Shown: positions 7,281-17,217, counted from the first letter of the stretch. The stretch: DNA of 64,000 bases from Croceibacterium ferulae (GCF_003660445.1 NZ_QZVQ01000003.1:372001-436000); one strand, 5' to 3'. Program-made: numbers and translations. The notes: generated by a model from the sequence alone, not told the origin.

Positions 7281-9311
7281 ATGAGCGGGGGCGGCGAGTC
7301 GGGCGAGGGGCGCAACCCGCGCAACCGCTTCCTGCGCCCGCGAGAGTTCGAGGCGGAGGAGCCGACACCCCCGCCGGCGCCGGTGGCCGAGCCGGCCACG
7401 CCGATCCTGCAGCGCTTGCGCCGGCCGAAGGTGGCGGCGGAACCTGCCGCCGAAGCGGTGCCTTCAGCAGCTCCGGCTCCGGCTCCGACGCCCACACCAA
7501 CCCCGGCGCCAGCTGCCGCCCCCGCGCCGACGCCAGCGCCCACACGCCCGGTGCCGCACCCGGCGCCGGTGGATCCGCCGCTGATCGAGGATGCGCTGCC
7601 GGCTGTCTCCTTCGCGCCGGAGGTGCATGCGGGGGAAAAGCTGGTGCGGGTGGCCTATCGGATGGGCCTGTCGGGCAGCACCCTGTCGCGCCCCTTCGGC
7701 CGGCCGCTGCGTCCACGCCTGCTGGCCACGGTGGAAAGCCCGCTGGCCGGCAGCCGCCCCGCCGGGCTGGCGCTGCGCGCCGGGCACTTCCTGATCCACG
7801 GCGTGCGTACGCCGCTGGTGGACATCGACTATGCCGCCGCCGCGCCGCTGTCCCCGCCGCTGGAACGCAGCGTGCATGGCTTCACCTGGCTGCGCGACCT
7901 GGCCGCGGGCGGGACCGTGGCGCAGGGGGCTCCGGTGGCCGAGCGGATCCTGCGCGGCTGGCTGGACGCCAACCGGCTGACCAATCGCAAGGGCGCCGGG
8001 TGGAAGGTCGGCCATGCCGGGCATCGCCTGCTCGCCTGGCTGGTCCATGCGCCGCTGATCCTGTCGGGCAGCGACAAGGTGTTCCGCGCCCGCGTGCTGG
8101 CCGCCATTGCCGACCATGCCGCCTGGCTGGACCGGCAGGCGGGCCGGGCGGACAGCCCGCTGGAGGCGCTGGCCGGCTGGTGCGCGGTCACCGCCGCCGG
8201 CCTGCTGCTGCCTGACGGACAGCCGCGCCGCCTGCATGGCGAGGCCGGGCTGGGCGAGGCTGTGGGGGAGCTGGTCGGCCGCGATGGCGGCGTATTGTCG
8301 CGCAGCCCGCTGGCCCAGATCGAGGCGATCGAGCTGCTGGTCGAACTCGCCGCCTGCTACCGCGCCACCCGTCGCCCGCTGCCGGCCCATATCGGTGCGA
8401 TGCTGCAATTGCTGGTGCCTCCGCTGCTGACCGTGCTGCACAGCGACGGGGGTCTCAGCAGCTGGCAGGGTGCCGGCGCGATCGCACCGGCGCGCATCGC
8501 CGCGCTGGTCGACGCCAGCAATGTGCGCGCCCGGCCGCTGGTGGATGCGCGGCAGTGGGGGTACCAGCGGATCTCCGCCGGGATCAACGACCGGCAGCGC
8601 ACCGTGCTGCTGATGGACGCCGCGCCCCCGCCGCTTGCGCGCCATTCGCTGTGCGGCTGCGCCTCCACCCTTGCGGTGGAGCTGTCGGCCGGGCCGCATC
8701 GCATCGTGGTCAATTGCGGCGGCGCGGCCGTTGCTGGCGGACAGGTGCCCACCCGGCTGGAGCAGATGCTGCGCTCCACGGCGGCCCATTCCACGCTGGT
8801 GCTGGGGGATGCCAACAGCACTGCGGTGAAGGTCGCGGGCAGGCTGGGGGCCGGGGTCAGCGAGGTTGAAGTGGACCGCCGCCGTGCGACCCTGCCCGAT
8901 GGCCGGCGGGAAGCGACGCAGGTGGAGGCCAGCCATGACGGCTATGGCGCGCGGCTGGGCCTGGTCCACCGCCGCATCGTCACGCTGAGCGGTGACGGCA
9001 CGCTGCTGCTGGGGGAGGACCGGCTGGAGCCGACTGGCCGCAAGGGGCGCCGCGCCAAGGTGCCCTATGGCTTGCGCTTCCATCTGGGTCCGGAGATAGA
9101 GCCCGCGCTGCTGCCCGCCGGTGACGGGGCGCTGCTGCCCCTGCCCGATGGTACGCAATGGGTGTTCCACGCCCCCGGCCAGCAGCTGGTGGTGGATGAA
9201 AGCCTGTGGGTCGATGGCGAGGGCCTGCCACATCCGGTGCAGCAGCTGGTGCTGGAAGGCACGCTGGAACGCGACGGGGCGGAGATCGCCTGGCGGTTTG
9301 AAAAGGTATGA
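7281..9311 (+). CDS. Heparinase II/III family protein
   Basis: A 676-aa protein of the heparinase II/III-like family, which in proteobacteria is found with polysaccharide genes and may cleave or edit acidic glycans. Residues 1-110 are unusual: a charged start, then a Pro/Ala/Thr-rich run (around residues 70-100, for example [13 protein letters not shown]), which looks like a disordered linker. After it come the toroid-type helical domain ([25 protein letters not shown] region) and a C-terminal beta domain ([23 protein letters not shown]). No signal peptide is evident. ATG 7281 lies 4 bp after rpe, and its end overlaps purH. The substrate is unknown; activity is inferred from the family only. 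Confidence 0.85.
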   Translation: MSGGGESGEGRNPRNRFLRPREFEAEEPTPPPAPVAEPATPILQRLRRPKVAAEPAAEAVPSAAPAPAPTPTPTPAPAAAPAPTPAPTRPVPHPAPVDPPLIEDALPAVSFAPEVHAGEKLVRVAYRMGLSGSTLSRPFGRPLRPRLLATVESPLAGSRPAGLALRAGHFLIHGVRTPLVDIDYAAAAPLSPPLERSVHGFTWLRDLAAGGTVAQGAPVAERILRGWLDANRLTNRKGAGWKVGHAGHRLLAWLVHAPLILSGSDKVFRARVLAAIADHAAWLDRQAGRADSPLEALAGWCAVTAAGLLLPDGQPRRLHGEAGLGEAVGELVGRDGGVLSRSPLAQIEAIELLVELAACYRATRRPLPAHIGAMLQLLVPPLLTVLHSDGGLSSWQGAGAIAPARIAALVDASNVRARPLVDARQWGYQRISAGINDRQRTVLLMDAAPPPLARHSLCGCASTLAVELSAGPHRIVVNCGGAAVAGGQVPTRLEQMLRSTAAHSTLVLGDANSTAVKVAGRLGAGVSEVEVDRRRATLPDGRREATQVEASHDGYGARLGLVHRRIVTLSGDGTLLLGEDRLEPTGRKGRRAKVPYGLRFHLGPEIEPALLPAGDGALLPLPDGTQWVFHAPGQQLVVDESLWVDGEGLPHPVQQLVLEGTLERDGAEIAWRFEKV

Positions 9312-10906
9312 ATGGCATGAGTGACGTGACGATCAGGCGGGCGCTGCTGTCCGTGTCGGACAAGACCGGGCTGGTGGACCTGGCCAGCCGCCTGGCCAAG
9401 GGCGGGGTGGAACTGGTGTCCACCGGCGGCACCGCCCGCGCCCTGCGCGATGCTGGCCTGCCCGTGCTGGACGTGTCGGACGTGACCGGCTTCCCCGAGA
9501 TGATGGATGGCCGCGTCAAGACGCTGCACCCGCTGATCCATGGCGGCCTGCTGGCCGTGCGCGATGACGAGGCACACCTTGCCGCGATGGACGCGCACGA
9601 TATCGGCGCGATCGACCTGCTGGTGGTCAACCTCTACCCGTTTGAGGCGACCGTGGCGCGCGGGGCGGAGCGGGACGAGATCATCGAGAACATCGATATT
9701 GGCGGCCCGGCCATGGTGCGGTCCGCATCCAAGAACCACGCCTTCGTCTCCATCGTCACCGATCCGGCCGATTACGCCACCCTGCTGGAGGAACTGGCGG
9801 AGCATGACGGCGCCACCACGCTGGCCTTCCGCCGGCGCATGGCGGCCAAGGCGTTCGCCGCCACCGCCGCCTATGACGGCATGATCAGCCAGTGGTTCGC
9901 CACCGCCGACCAGGGGCAGACCTTCCCCGACATGCTGGCCCTGCCCGCGCGCCGGCTGGCCGAACTGCGCTATGGCGAGAACCCGCACCAGCAGGCCGCG
10001 CTCTACACACCGCTGGGCGCCGCCGCGCCCGGGCTGGCGCAGGCGCAGCAGGTGCAGGGCAAGGCGCTGTCCTACAACAATTACAACGATGCCGATGCCG
10101 CGCTGGAACTGGTGGCGGAATTTGCCGGTGGTGAGCCCGCCGTGGTGATCGTCAAGCACGCCAATCCCTGCGGCGTGGCGCAAGCCGCCAGCTTGCTGGA
10201 TGCCTGGACGGCCGCGCTGGCCTGCGATCCGGTGTCGGCCTTTGGCGGGATCGTGGCGGTCAACCGCCCGCTGGACGGCGCCACCGCGCAGGCCATCTGC
10301 CAGATCTTCACCGAAGTGGTGATCGCCCCCGCCGCGGACGAGGAGGCGCGCGCCGCCTTTGCCGCCAAGAAGAACCTGCGGCTGCTGCTGGTGGACGAAC
10401 TGCCCGACCCGCGCCGCGCGGGCCTGCTGGTCAAGCCGATCGCCGGCGGCCTGCTGGCGCAGACCCGCGATGGCGGGGCGATCACGGCCGACGACCTGCA
10501 GGTCGTCACCGAGCGCGCGCCCACCGATCAGGAACTGACCGATTGCCTGTTCGCCTGGACGGTGGCGCGGCATGTGAAGTCGAACGCGATCGTCTATGCC
10601 AAGGATGGCGTCACCGCCGGGATCGGCGCGGGGCAGATGAACCGCAAGGATTCCAGCCGCATCGCCGCCCTGCGCGCGGCCGAGATGGCGGAGATGGCCG
10701 GGTGGGACCAGTCGCGCACGATCGGTTCGGCCATGGCCTCCGACGCGTTTCTGCCCTTTGCCGACGGGATCGACATGGCCGTGGCCGCCGGCGCGACCGC
10801 GATCATCCAGCCGGGCGGGTCGATCCGCGATGCCGAGGTGATCGCCGCCGCCAACGAAGCGGGCATCGCCATGGTCTTCACCGGCATGCGCCACTTCCGC
10901 CACTGA
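9308..10906 (+). CDS. purH: Bifunctional AICAR transformylase / IMP cyclohydrolase
   Basis: A 532-aa enzyme carrying out the last two steps of de novo purine synthesis (AICAR to FAICAR to IMP). The N-terminal MGS-like cyclohydrolase domain opens with [17 protein letters not shown] and contains [16 protein letters not shown]. The transformylase domain has [13 protein letters not shown] (about residue 220) and the catalytic Lys-His of [10 protein letters not shown] (about 282). The ATG overlaps the heparinase-like stop in an ATGA junction, so translation is probably coupled to that gene. A second in-frame ATG four codons later ([11 protein letters not shown]) is also possible. Length is typical. 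Confidence 0.97.
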   Translation: MNGMSDVTIRRALLSVSDKTGLVDLASRLAKGGVELVSTGGTARALRDAGLPVLDVSDVTGFPEMMDGRVKTLHPLIHGGLLAVRDDEAHLAAMDAHDIGAIDLLVVNLYPFEATVARGAERDEIIENIDIGGPAMVRSASKNHAFVSIVTDPADYATLLEELAEHDGATTLAFRRRMAAKAFAATAAYDGMISQWFATADQGQTFPDMLALPARRLAELRYGENPHQQAALYTPLGAAAPGLAQAQQVQGKALSYNNYNDADAALELVAEFAGGEPAVVIVKHANPCGVAQAASLLDAWTAALACDPVSAFGGIVAVNRPLDGATAQAICQIFTEVVIAPAADEEARAAFAAKKNLRLLLVDELPDPRRAGLLVKPIAGGLLAQTRDGGAITADDLQVVTERAPTDQELTDCLFAWTVARHVKSNAIVYAKDGVTAGIGAGQMNRKDSSRIAALRAAEMAEMAGWDQSRTIGSAMASDAFLPFADGIDMAVAAGATAIIQPGGSIRDAEVIAAANEAGIAMVFTGMRHFRH

Positions 10907-10913
10907 CACACGA

Positions 10914-10943
10914 ACCCCCGCCCTTCCGGTGAAGGGCGGGGGT
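10914..10943. terminator. Bidirectional hairpin between purH and OmpA-like gene
   Basis: A perfect 13-bp stem (ACCCCCGCCCTTC and complement) with a CGGT tetraloop lies 7 bp after purH and 15 bp from the end of the convergent gene. T-tracts are absent or weak, as in many GC-rich terminators. Confidence 0.7.
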
Positions 10944-10958
10944 CAGGTGCTGCAGCGA

Positions 10959-11690
10959 TCAGTTGCGCGCGTTGTTCACTTCTTCGGTGCTGATCGGGGT
11001 GATGCGGATCTCCACCCGGCGGTTCAGCGCGCGGCCTTCGGCCGTGCTGTTGTCAGCGACCGGGTACTGCTCGCCATAGCCCACCGTCTCCAGCCGGGCG
11101 CGCGACACGCCGCGGCTGACCAGGTAGTTGGCGACCGATTCGGCGCGCCGGCGCGACAGGTCCAGATTGTAGGTGTCGGCACCGGTGGAATCGGTGTGGC
11201 CCATCACATCGACCAGGCTGTTGGGATACTGGATCATGCTCTGCGCCACGCTGTCCAGCGCGCTGCGGAACGCCGGGCTGATCGTGGTGCTGTCCACCGC
11301 GAAGGTCACTTCGGGCAGGTTGACCAGGATGCCGGTGCCGTCCGGCGTTTCAGTCACATCGACGCCGGTGCCGGCGGTCGCCTCGTCCAGCTCGCGGATC
11401 TGCTGGTCGATCTGGTTGCCGATCACCGCGCCGCCCACGCCGCCGATCCCTGCGCCCAGGATGCGCCCGGTCTTGCCGCCGATCAGCCCGCCCAGCAGAT
11501 AGCCCAGGCCCGCGCCGCCCGCGCCGCCGATTGCCGCCCGGCTGATGCTGCGTTCGCCGGTGTTGGGGTCGGTCACGCAGGCCGACAGGCCCAGCATCGA
11601 AACCGCCGCCATGCTGGCGATGGCGATGCGGCCGATCCGCCGGTTGCGGGCGCGCGGGGGCTGTTCTGAGTTGATCATGTAAGGGTGCAT
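10959..11690 (-). CDS. OmpA family lipoprotein with glycine-zipper segment
   Basis: About 243 aa. A signal sequence ends in the lipobox LSAC with the lipidated Cys near residue 38. It is followed by a glycine-zipper region ([18 protein letters not shown] and more), then a C-terminal OmpA-like peptidoglycan-binding domain ([28 protein letters not shown]). The protein is probably anchored in the outer membrane and binds the murein meso-diaminopimelate, tethering the envelope. Start ATG 11690 has AGGA five bases upstream; ATG 11678 is an alternative. It is convergent with purH and divergent from the CNNM gene. Confidence 0.9.
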   Translation of the reverse strand: MHPYMINSEQPPRARNRRIGRIAIASMAAVSMLGLSACVTDPNTGERSISRAAIGGAGGAGLGYLLGGLIGGKTGRILGAGIGGVGGAVIGNQIDQQIRELDEATAGTGVDVTETPDGTGILVNLPEVTFAVDSTTISPAFRSALDSVAQSMIQYPNSLVDVMGHTDSTGADTYNLDLSRRRAESVANYLVSRGVSRARLETVGYGEQYPVADNSTAEGRALNRRVEIRITPISTEEVNNARN

Positions 11691-11833
11691 CCTTGTCCTG
11701 TGTGGTGCCGGCATGGTTGATGCCATGCGCGGCCCTGCGCTTATGTGAACAAACATTGCTGCACCCCGTTCCGGCGGATACCGGACGCACGAGTCTCGAC
11801 TCGCCTACACGATCTGCTAGCGCAGGAGGCGCA

Positions 11834-13141
11834 ATGTCTCCCTTCCCCTGGTCCGACCTCGCCCTCCTCGCCGCGCTGATCCTGCTGAACGGCATCTTTG
11901 CCATGAGCGAGCTGGCGATCGTATCGGCAAGGCCGGCACAGCTGCGCATGGCGGCCGATCGCGGCAGCAGCGCGGCCCGCACCGCGCTGGAGCTGGCGGC
12001 CGATCCGGGCAAGTTCCTGTCCACCGTGCAGATCGGCATCACGCTGGTGGGCATCGTCAACGGCGCGATCTCCGGCGCGGCGCTGGGCGGCCCGGTGGGC
12101 GAGCGGCTGGAGCTGCTGGGCGTCCCGGCCGACATGGCGGACAATGCCGGCTTCGCGCTGGTGATCGCGGTCACCACCTATCTCAGCCTGATCATCGGCG
12201 AACTGGTGCCCAAGCAGTTCGCCCTGCGCGCTTCGGTGCCGGTCGCCATGCTGATGGCCAGGCCGATGGCGCTGCTGGCCCGGGTTGCCGCGCCGTTCGT
12301 GTGGCTGCTCGACAAGTCGTCCTCCATCCTGCTGCGCCTCCTCGGCATGCGCGCCTCCGGCGAATCCGCGCTGACCGCGGAAGAGCTGCAGATGATGTTT
12401 GCCGACGCCCGCCATTCGGGCGTGATCGGGGAACAGGAACGCACCATCCTGTCTGGCGTGATGCGGCTGAACGAACGCCCCGTGCGCGAGTTGATGACCC
12501 CGCGCACGGAGCTCGACTGGATCGACCTCAACGCCGACGAAGCCGGCATCCGCGCCACCATCGATGCCAGCCCCCATTCGCGCCTGCCGGTGGCGGACGG
12601 GACGCCCGACAAGGTGGTGGGCGTGGTCAAGGTGCGCGAAGTTCTGGCCCTGCTGCTGGCGGGCGAAGCCGTGCGGCTGGACCAGGCCATGCGCAAGGCG
12701 GAGGTCGTGCCCGACCAGCTGGACGCGATGGATGCGCTGACCGTGCTGCAGGCCAGCGGCACCGGCATGGTGCTGGTGCATGACGAATACGGCCATTTCG
12801 AAGGCATCGTCACCCCGGCCGACCTGCTCAGCGCCATGGCCGGCGGCTTCGCCAGCCACCAGGACGAAGGCGACCAGCCGCTGCTGACGGAGCGGGCGGA
12901 CGGATCGCTGCTGGTGGCGGGATCGATGTCGGCCGATGCGCTGGCCGAGCGGCTGGGCATCGAACTGTCGGACGACCGCGAATTCGGCACGGCGGCCGGC
13001 TACATCCTGTGGCTGCTGAAACGCCTGCCGGTGGAAGGCGAGGCGTGCGAGGACCAGGGCTGGCGGTTCGAGGTGGTCGACATGGATGGCCGCCGGATCG
13101 ACAAGCTGCTGGTCAGCAAGGTGGACGTGGCGGAGGCATGA
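11834..13141 (+). CDS. CNNM/HlyC-CorC family membrane protein (DUF21-CBS-CorC)
   Basis: A 435-aa protein often labelled hemolysin, but belonging to the CNNM/CorC group linked to magnesium or other cation transport. An N-terminal DUF21 domain has several membrane helices (LALLAALILLNGIFAMSELA first; the LSLIIGELVPKQFALR motif). A CBS pair follows from about residue 210 (RELMTPRTELDWID ... GIVTPADLL), and a C-terminal transporter-associated domain ends it (DREFGTAAGYILWLL). ATG 11834 has a perfect AGGAGG five bases upstream. It is a monocistronic unit ending at a GC hairpin shared with the convergent DUF3035 gene. Confidence 0.9.
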   Translation: MSPFPWSDLALLAALILLNGIFAMSELAIVSARPAQLRMAADRGSSAARTALELAADPGKFLSTVQIGITLVGIVNGAISGAALGGPVGERLELLGVPADMADNAGFALVIAVTTYLSLIIGELVPKQFALRASVPVAMLMARPMALLARVAAPFVWLLDKSSSILLRLLGMRASGESALTAEELQMMFADARHSGVIGEQERTILSGVMRLNERPVRELMTPRTELDWIDLNADEAGIRATIDASPHSRLPVADGTPDKVVGVVKVREVLALLLAGEAVRLDQAMRKAEVVPDQLDAMDALTVLQASGTGMVLVHDEYGHFEGIVTPADLLSAMAGGFASHQDEGDQPLLTERADGSLLVAGSMSADALAERLGIELSDDREFGTAAGYILWLLKRLPVEGEACEDQGWRFEVVDMDGRRIDKLLVSKVDVAEA

Positions 13142-13156
13142 GGGCGGAGGCATGAG
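13129..13156 (+). repeat. 14-bp tandem duplication across the stop codon
   Basis: The unit GGCGGAGGCATGAG occurs twice in direct succession at the 3' end of the CNNM gene. The first copy carries the TGA stop (13139-13141); the second copy is outside the coding frame. It looks like a simple slippage duplication. Confidence 0.8.
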
Positions 13157-13183
13157 GGCGGGGCACTGACCCGGCCCGAAAAG

Positions 13184-13209
13184 GCCCGCGCGGCCTGAGC
13201 CGCGCGGGC
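13184..13209. terminator. Terminator between CNNM gene and DUF3035 gene
   Basis: A perfect 11-bp stem (GCCCGCGCGGC) with a CTGA loop. AAAA just before it on the plus strand becomes a TTTT tract for transcripts leaving the minus-strand ileS-lspA-DUF3035 operon, so it works best in that direction. Confidence 0.75.
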
Positions 13210-13215
13210 GCGGCA

Positions 13216-13659
13216 TCAATCCTCGTCAGGCTCGACAGGGGCAGCAGTGGGCGCGGCCGGGATGGCGGCGCTGGCATCCTGCCCGTCACCTTCCGGCGCG
13301 GCCAGGATGGACTGGGTCGCGGCGCCCTTGTTCACGGTGTTGGTCGCGGTATCGCCCACACTGGACCGGATACCCGGATCCGCCTCGCCCGCCGCCTGCA
13401 CGGCGCGATATTCCACGCCGCTGCGCTGCGCCGGTCCGCCGAACAGGGCGGCCATCGCCTGCTCCGTCGCGCCTTCGCCCGGACGCGGGGCGCCGGGGCC
13501 CGGAGGAACCAGCTGGAAATCGGGCGGCACGATCAGCGGCGCCTGCCGCTGCACGGCGAACTCGTCCGGCCGCTCCCGGTCCAGCAGGCCGGCATTGCCG
13601 CCGCCGCATCCGGCCAGTGCCGCGCCAAGGATCAGAGGAAGGGTCAGGCAAACGCGCAT
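13216..13659 (-). CDS. DUF3035 lipoprotein
   Basis: A 147-aa lipoprotein. The signal peptide MRVCLTLPLILGAALAGC ends in lipobox LAGC with Cys18 as the lipidation site. The mature part carries the DUF3035 pattern (RPDEFAVQRQAPLIVPPDFQLVPPGPG), followed by a low-complexity Ala/Pro-rich, acidic tail. The start overlaps the lspA stop in an ATGA junction, so it is the last gene of ileS-lspA-DUF3035. Being translated next to the signal peptidase that processes lipoproteins is an arrangement seen across Sphingomonadales. Function unknown. Confidence 0.85.
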   Translation of the reverse strand: MRVCLTLPLILGAALAGCGGGNAGLLDRERPDEFAVQRQAPLIVPPDFQLVPPGPGAPRPGEGATEQAMAALFGGPAQRSGVEYRAVQAAGEADPGIRSSVGDTATNTVNKGAATQSILAAPEGDGQDASAAIPAAPTAAPVEPDED

Positions 13660-14195
13660 CAGAGAGTCTCCGCGGAAGTGTCCGCTCCCCCCGCGCCGTG
13701 GCGGGGCTCGCGTGTCTCGCGCATGAACAATGCACGGACCAGAAGGATGAGGACGCCGATGGTGATTGCCGCATCGGCCAGGTTGAAGATCAGGAACGGG
13801 CGATAGCCCCAGACCTGGAAATCGGCGAAATCGACGACATAGCCATACAGGAACCGGTCGCGGATATTGCCCACAGCGCCGCCCAGCACCAGCGCCAGGG
13901 CGGCGATGTCGCCCAGCAGCTTCTCGCGCATCATCCACACCACGATGACCGCCGCGATCAGCCCGGTCACCGCCAGCAGCATCCAGCGCGCCTGATCGGT
14001 GTTCGCGCTGAACAGGCCGAGCGAGATGCCCCGGTTCTCCGTCCAGGTCAGGTCGAAGAAGGGCAGCAGGTCGATGTGCCCCCGCTGCTGCAGCTGCAGC
14101 GGTTCGATCATCAGCCATTTGGTGAACTGGTCCGCCACGAAGACCAGCACCGCGAGGGCGAGGCCCAGGACCCGGTTCCTTGTCGGGCGGGTCAT
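13659..14195 (-). CDS. lspA: Lipoprotein signal peptidase (signal peptidase II)
   Basis: A 178-aa inner-membrane aspartyl protease that cleaves the signal peptide of prolipoproteins after diacylglyceryl transfer. Four hydrophobic helices are visible. Catalytic aspartates lie in NIRDRFLYGYVVDF and FNLADAAI. The N-terminal DQFTKWLM and TENRGISLGLF blocks are also conserved. The start at ATG 14195 overlaps the ileS stop (ATGA), the classical ileS-lspA coupling. Potential clients nearby include the DUF3035, OmpA-like, MsrA and serine hydrolase lipoproteins. Confidence 0.96.
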   Translation of the reverse strand: MTRPTRNRVLGLALAVLVFVADQFTKWLMIEPLQLQQRGHIDLLPFFDLTWTENRGISLGLFSANTDQARWMLLAVTGLIAAVIVVWMMREKLLGDIAALALVLGGAVGNIRDRFLYGYVVDFADFQVWGYRPFLIFNLADAAITIGVLILLVRALFMRETREPRHGAGGADTSAETL

Positions 14196-17119
14196 CGCGC
14201 GGCCTCCACCTGCGGCACCGCCTCGGCGCAGCGGTCGCACAGCGCGCCATCCTCCGGCACTTCGGGCAGCAGCCGCCAGCAGCGGCCGCACTTGGCATCG
14301 TCCGCCTTGGCCACCAGCACGCCGTCACCATCGTGGCGCGTCACCGCGCCGGTGATGAACAGCTCCGCCAGCAGCGCATCGCTGACATCCGCGGGCACCG
14401 CAGCGGCCGGCACGCCGACCTCCGCCTCCAGGCTGGAACGGACCACCTTCTCGCGCCGCAGCGGCTCGATCGCTTCCAGCACCTGCTCGCGCAAGGCGCG
14501 CAGCTGCGCCCAGCGCGCCTCGTCCGCCTCGGCCACCGGCACTTCCGGCCATTCCAGCAGATGCACGCTGCCCGCATCCGGGTAACGCGTGCCCCAGGCC
14601 TCTTCGGCGGTGAACACCAGCACCGGCGCGAGGTAGCGGACCAGCGCATGGAACAAAGTGTCCATCACCGTCCGGCAGGCCCGCCGGCGCAGGTCAGCCG
14701 GTGCGTCGCAATACAGGCTGTCCTTGCGGATATCGAAGTAGAAGGCGCTGAGTTCCTCGTTGCAGAACTCGCCCACGCTGCGGACATAGGTATTGAAGTC
14801 GAACGCATCGACCGCCCCGCGCAAGGTCGCATCCAGCACGCCCAGCCGCGCCAGCATGTAGCGTTCCAGCTCCGGCATCTCGGCCACCGGCAGCGCCTCG
14901 GCCTCGCTGTAGCCTTCCAAGGCGCCCAGCAGGTAGCGGACCGTGTTGCGCAGCTTGCGATAGCCATCGGCCACGCCCTTCAGGATCTCGTCGCCGATGC
15001 GGTGATCCTCGGTATAGTCGACGCTCAGCGCCCAAAGGCGGATGATGTCCGCACCGTAATCACGCATCAGGTCCAGCGGGCTGATCGTGTTGCCCTTGGA
15101 TTTGGACATCTTCTCGCCCTTGCCGTCCATGGTGAAGCCATGAGTCAGCACCGCATTGTACGGCGCCCGGCCGCGCGTGGCGCAGCTTTCCAGCAAGGAG
15201 GACTGGAACCAGCCACGATGCTGGTCGGACCCTTCCAGATACAGGTCGGCCGGCCATTGCAGCGCCGGCCAGCGCCCGGACTCCAGCACGAAGGCATGGG
15301 TGCAGCCCGAATCGAACCACACATCCAGGATGTCGGTGATCTTCTCGTAATCGTCCGCCGCGTATTCATCCGTCAGGAAGTCGCCTGCATACCAGGCATC
15401 CACGCCGCCTTCGCGCACCGCATCCACGATGCGCTGATTGACGATCGGATCGGCCAGGTACTCGCCGGTGCCGCGATGGACATACAGCGTGATCGGCACG
15501 CCCCAAGCGCGCTGGCGGCTGAGCACCCAGTCGGGCCGCCCTTCCACCATGCTGCCGATGCGGTTGCGGCCCTTTTCCGGCACCCAGCGCGTATCGGCGA
15601 TCGCCTTCACGGCCGTTTCGCGCAAGGTGGCCTGCGGATGCGCTTCGGTGCCCAGCGCCACTGCGCCGCCGATCCCGCCCAGCGGCGCGACGGGGAAGTC
15701 GAAGGGCTGCATCGCCTGATCCATCGGCACGAACCATTGCGGCGTGCAGCGGAAGATCAGCTTGGCCTTGGACCGCCAGCTATGCGGGTAGGAATGGCGG
15801 TAGTCGGCAGAGGCCGCCAGCAGCCCGCCGGCTTCTTGCAGAGCGGTGCAGATCGGCCCTTCCGGCGCGTTGAACTTGGGGTTGATGACCGAAGCCGCCC
15901 CGCCCAGCCACGGCCAGTCCGCGCGGTAGCGGCCATCAGCCTCCACCACGAACTTGGGACCGATGCCATATTCGCGGCACAGCTCGAAATCGTCCTCGCC
16001 ATGGTCGGGTGCCATGTGGACGAGGCCGGTGCCGCTGTCGGTGGTGACGAAGCCGCCGGGCAGCATCGGGCGCAGGTCCGCGAAGAAGCCGCCGAGATGG
16101 TGCATCGGGTGGCGGACCTTGGTGCCGGCGAGGTCGGAGCCTAGGATGGTCTGCTTCGGTGTAAGCGCTGCACGCCAACTATCTCCGAAACTCTGGTCGA
16201 TGCGCTTTTCAACCGCTGCAAGCAGGGGTTGAGCGACGAGGATGTGCTTACCCGCGAGATGACGAAGAGGGTGGCTCTCCAGTGCCTCATCAACCGAAGC
16301 GTTTCCGTCCACGGAAGCCCCGACGACGACCTGCGCGACAACATACTCAACCTCCGGCCCATAAGCCAAAGCCTGGTTCACCGGGATCGTCCACGGCGTC
16401 GTGGTCCAGATCACCGCATACGCGCCGACCAGCTCCGCCACCGGCGACTCGACGATCTCGAACGCCACGTCGATCTGGGTGGAGGTGATGTCCTCATACT
16501 CCACCTCAGCCTCGGCCAGGGCGGTCTTCTCCACCGGGGACCACATCACCGGCTTGGCCCCGCGATACAGCAACCCGCTTTCGGCGAACTTCAGCAGCTC
16601 GCGCACGATGGTCGCCTCCGCGGCGTAGTCCATCGTCAGGTAGGGATGGTCCCAGTCGCCCATCCCGCCCAGCCGCTTCAGCTGCTCGCGCTGCACGTCC
16701 ACCCATTGGGCGGCATAGGCGCGGCACTCGGCGCGGAACTCGTCCGCCGGGACCTCGTCCTTGTTCAGCTTCTTCTTGCGGTACTGCTCCTCCACCTTCC
16801 ACTCGATGGGCAGGCCGTGGCAGTCCCAGCCGGGCACATAGGGCGCATCCTTGCCCAGCAGCGTCTGGGTGCGGATCACCATGTCCTTCAGCACATGGTT
16901 CAGCGCATGGCCGATATGCATGTCGCCATTGGCGTAAGGTGGGCCATCGTGGAGGATGAACTTCTCGGCACCGTCGCGCGCGGCGCGCAACTGGCCGTGC
17001 AGGTCCGCCGCCTGCCAGCGGGCCAGGATTTCCGGTTCCTTCTGCGGCAGGCCGGCCTTCATGGGGAAGGCGGTCTTGGGCAGGAAGACGGTGTCTCGAT
17101 AGTCGCGCGGTTCGGTCAT
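14192..17119 (-). CDS. ileS: Isoleucyl-tRNA synthetase
   Basis: A 975-aa class I aminoacyl-tRNA synthetase. Signatures are HIGH at residues 68-71 (NGDMHIGHALNH), KMSKS at 670-674, and a C-terminal zinc finger (CGRCWRLLPEVPEDGALCDRC-like, four Cys). The CP1 editing domain is in the middle. Within it, residues about 258-325 (nucleotides about 16150-16340) appear longer than the usual domain and use codons rare elsewhere in the window (GCT, CTT, GTT, CTA, AGT, ACA), while the frame stays open and the flanking motif GSDLAGTKVRHPMHHLGGFF is intact. First gene of ileS-lspA-DUF3035. Confidence 0.96.
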   Translation of the reverse strand: MTEPRDYRDTVFLPKTAFPMKAGLPQKEPEILARWQAADLHGQLRAARDGAEKFILHDGPPYANGDMHIGHALNHVLKDMVIRTQTLLGKDAPYVPGWDCHGLPIEWKVEEQYRKKKLNKDEVPADEFRAECRAYAAQWVDVQREQLKRLGGMGDWDHPYLTMDYAAEATIVRELLKFAESGLLYRGAKPVMWSPVEKTALAEAEVEYEDITSTQIDVAFEIVESPVAELVGAYAVIWTTTPWTIPVNQALAYGPEVEYVVAQVVVGASVDGNASVDEALESHPLRHLAGKHILVAQPLLAAVEKRIDQSFGDSWRAALTPKQTILGSDLAGTKVRHPMHHLGGFFADLRPMLPGGFVTTDSGTGLVHMAPDHGEDDFELCREYGIGPKFVVEADGRYRADWPWLGGAASVINPKFNAPEGPICTALQEAGGLLAASADYRHSYPHSWRSKAKLIFRCTPQWFVPMDQAMQPFDFPVAPLGGIGGAVALGTEAHPQATLRETAVKAIADTRWVPEKGRNRIGSMVEGRPDWVLSRQRAWGVPITLYVHRGTGEYLADPIVNQRIVDAVREGGVDAWYAGDFLTDEYAADDYEKITDILDVWFDSGCTHAFVLESGRWPALQWPADLYLEGSDQHRGWFQSSLLESCATRGRAPYNAVLTHGFTMDGKGEKMSKSKGNTISPLDLMRDYGADIIRLWALSVDYTEDHRIGDEILKGVADGYRKLRNTVRYLLGALEGYSEAEALPVAEMPELERYMLARLGVLDATLRGAVDAFDFNTYVRSVGEFCNEELSAFYFDIRKDSLYCDAPADLRRRACRTVMDTLFHALVRYLAPVLVFTAEEAWGTRYPDAGSVHLLEWPEVPVAEADEARWAQLRALREQVLEAIEPLRREKVVRSSLEAEVGVPAAAVPADVSDALLAELFITGAVTRHDGDGVLVAKADDAKCGRCWRLLPEVPEDGALCDRCAEAVPQVEAAR

Positions 17120-17172
17120 GCTGCCCGCGCCTTAGCCGCGCAGGGGCCGCACTGCAATTTCAACCCTCCGTT

Positions 17173-17202
17173 CGTCATCGCGAGCGAAGCGCGGCGATCC
17201 AG
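17173..17202. repeat. Dispersed intergenic repeat (REP-like)
   Basis: The 30-bp segment beginning CGTCATCGCGAGCGAAGCG and ending in GGCGATCCAG closely resembles a dispersed intergenic repeat (CGTCATTGCGAGCGAAGCG type) that I recall from many proteobacterial genomes. It has imperfect dyad symmetry (ATCGC with GCGAT) and sits in the 98-bp gap between ileS and the IMPase gene. Only one copy was noticed in this window. Confidence 0.55.
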
Positions 17203-17217
17203 GTCGCAAGGGCGAAG

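Noticed and set aside
7440-7570. Possible frameshift or tandem repeat in the heparinase-like gene
   Set aside because: The run of CCG/GCG/ACC codons is a Pro/Ala/Thr linker in frame; the frame continues to a full C-terminal domain.
7464-9233. A 589-codon minus-strand frame opposite the heparinase-like gene
   Set aside because: Compositional shadow of a GC-rich gene, Gln/His/Arg-rich, with no ribosome-binding site or domain.
13129-13156. Possible CRISPR or satellite start
   Set aside because: Only two 14-bp copies without spacers; a simple slippage duplication at a stop codon. No CRISPR array or cas gene was seen anywhere in the window.
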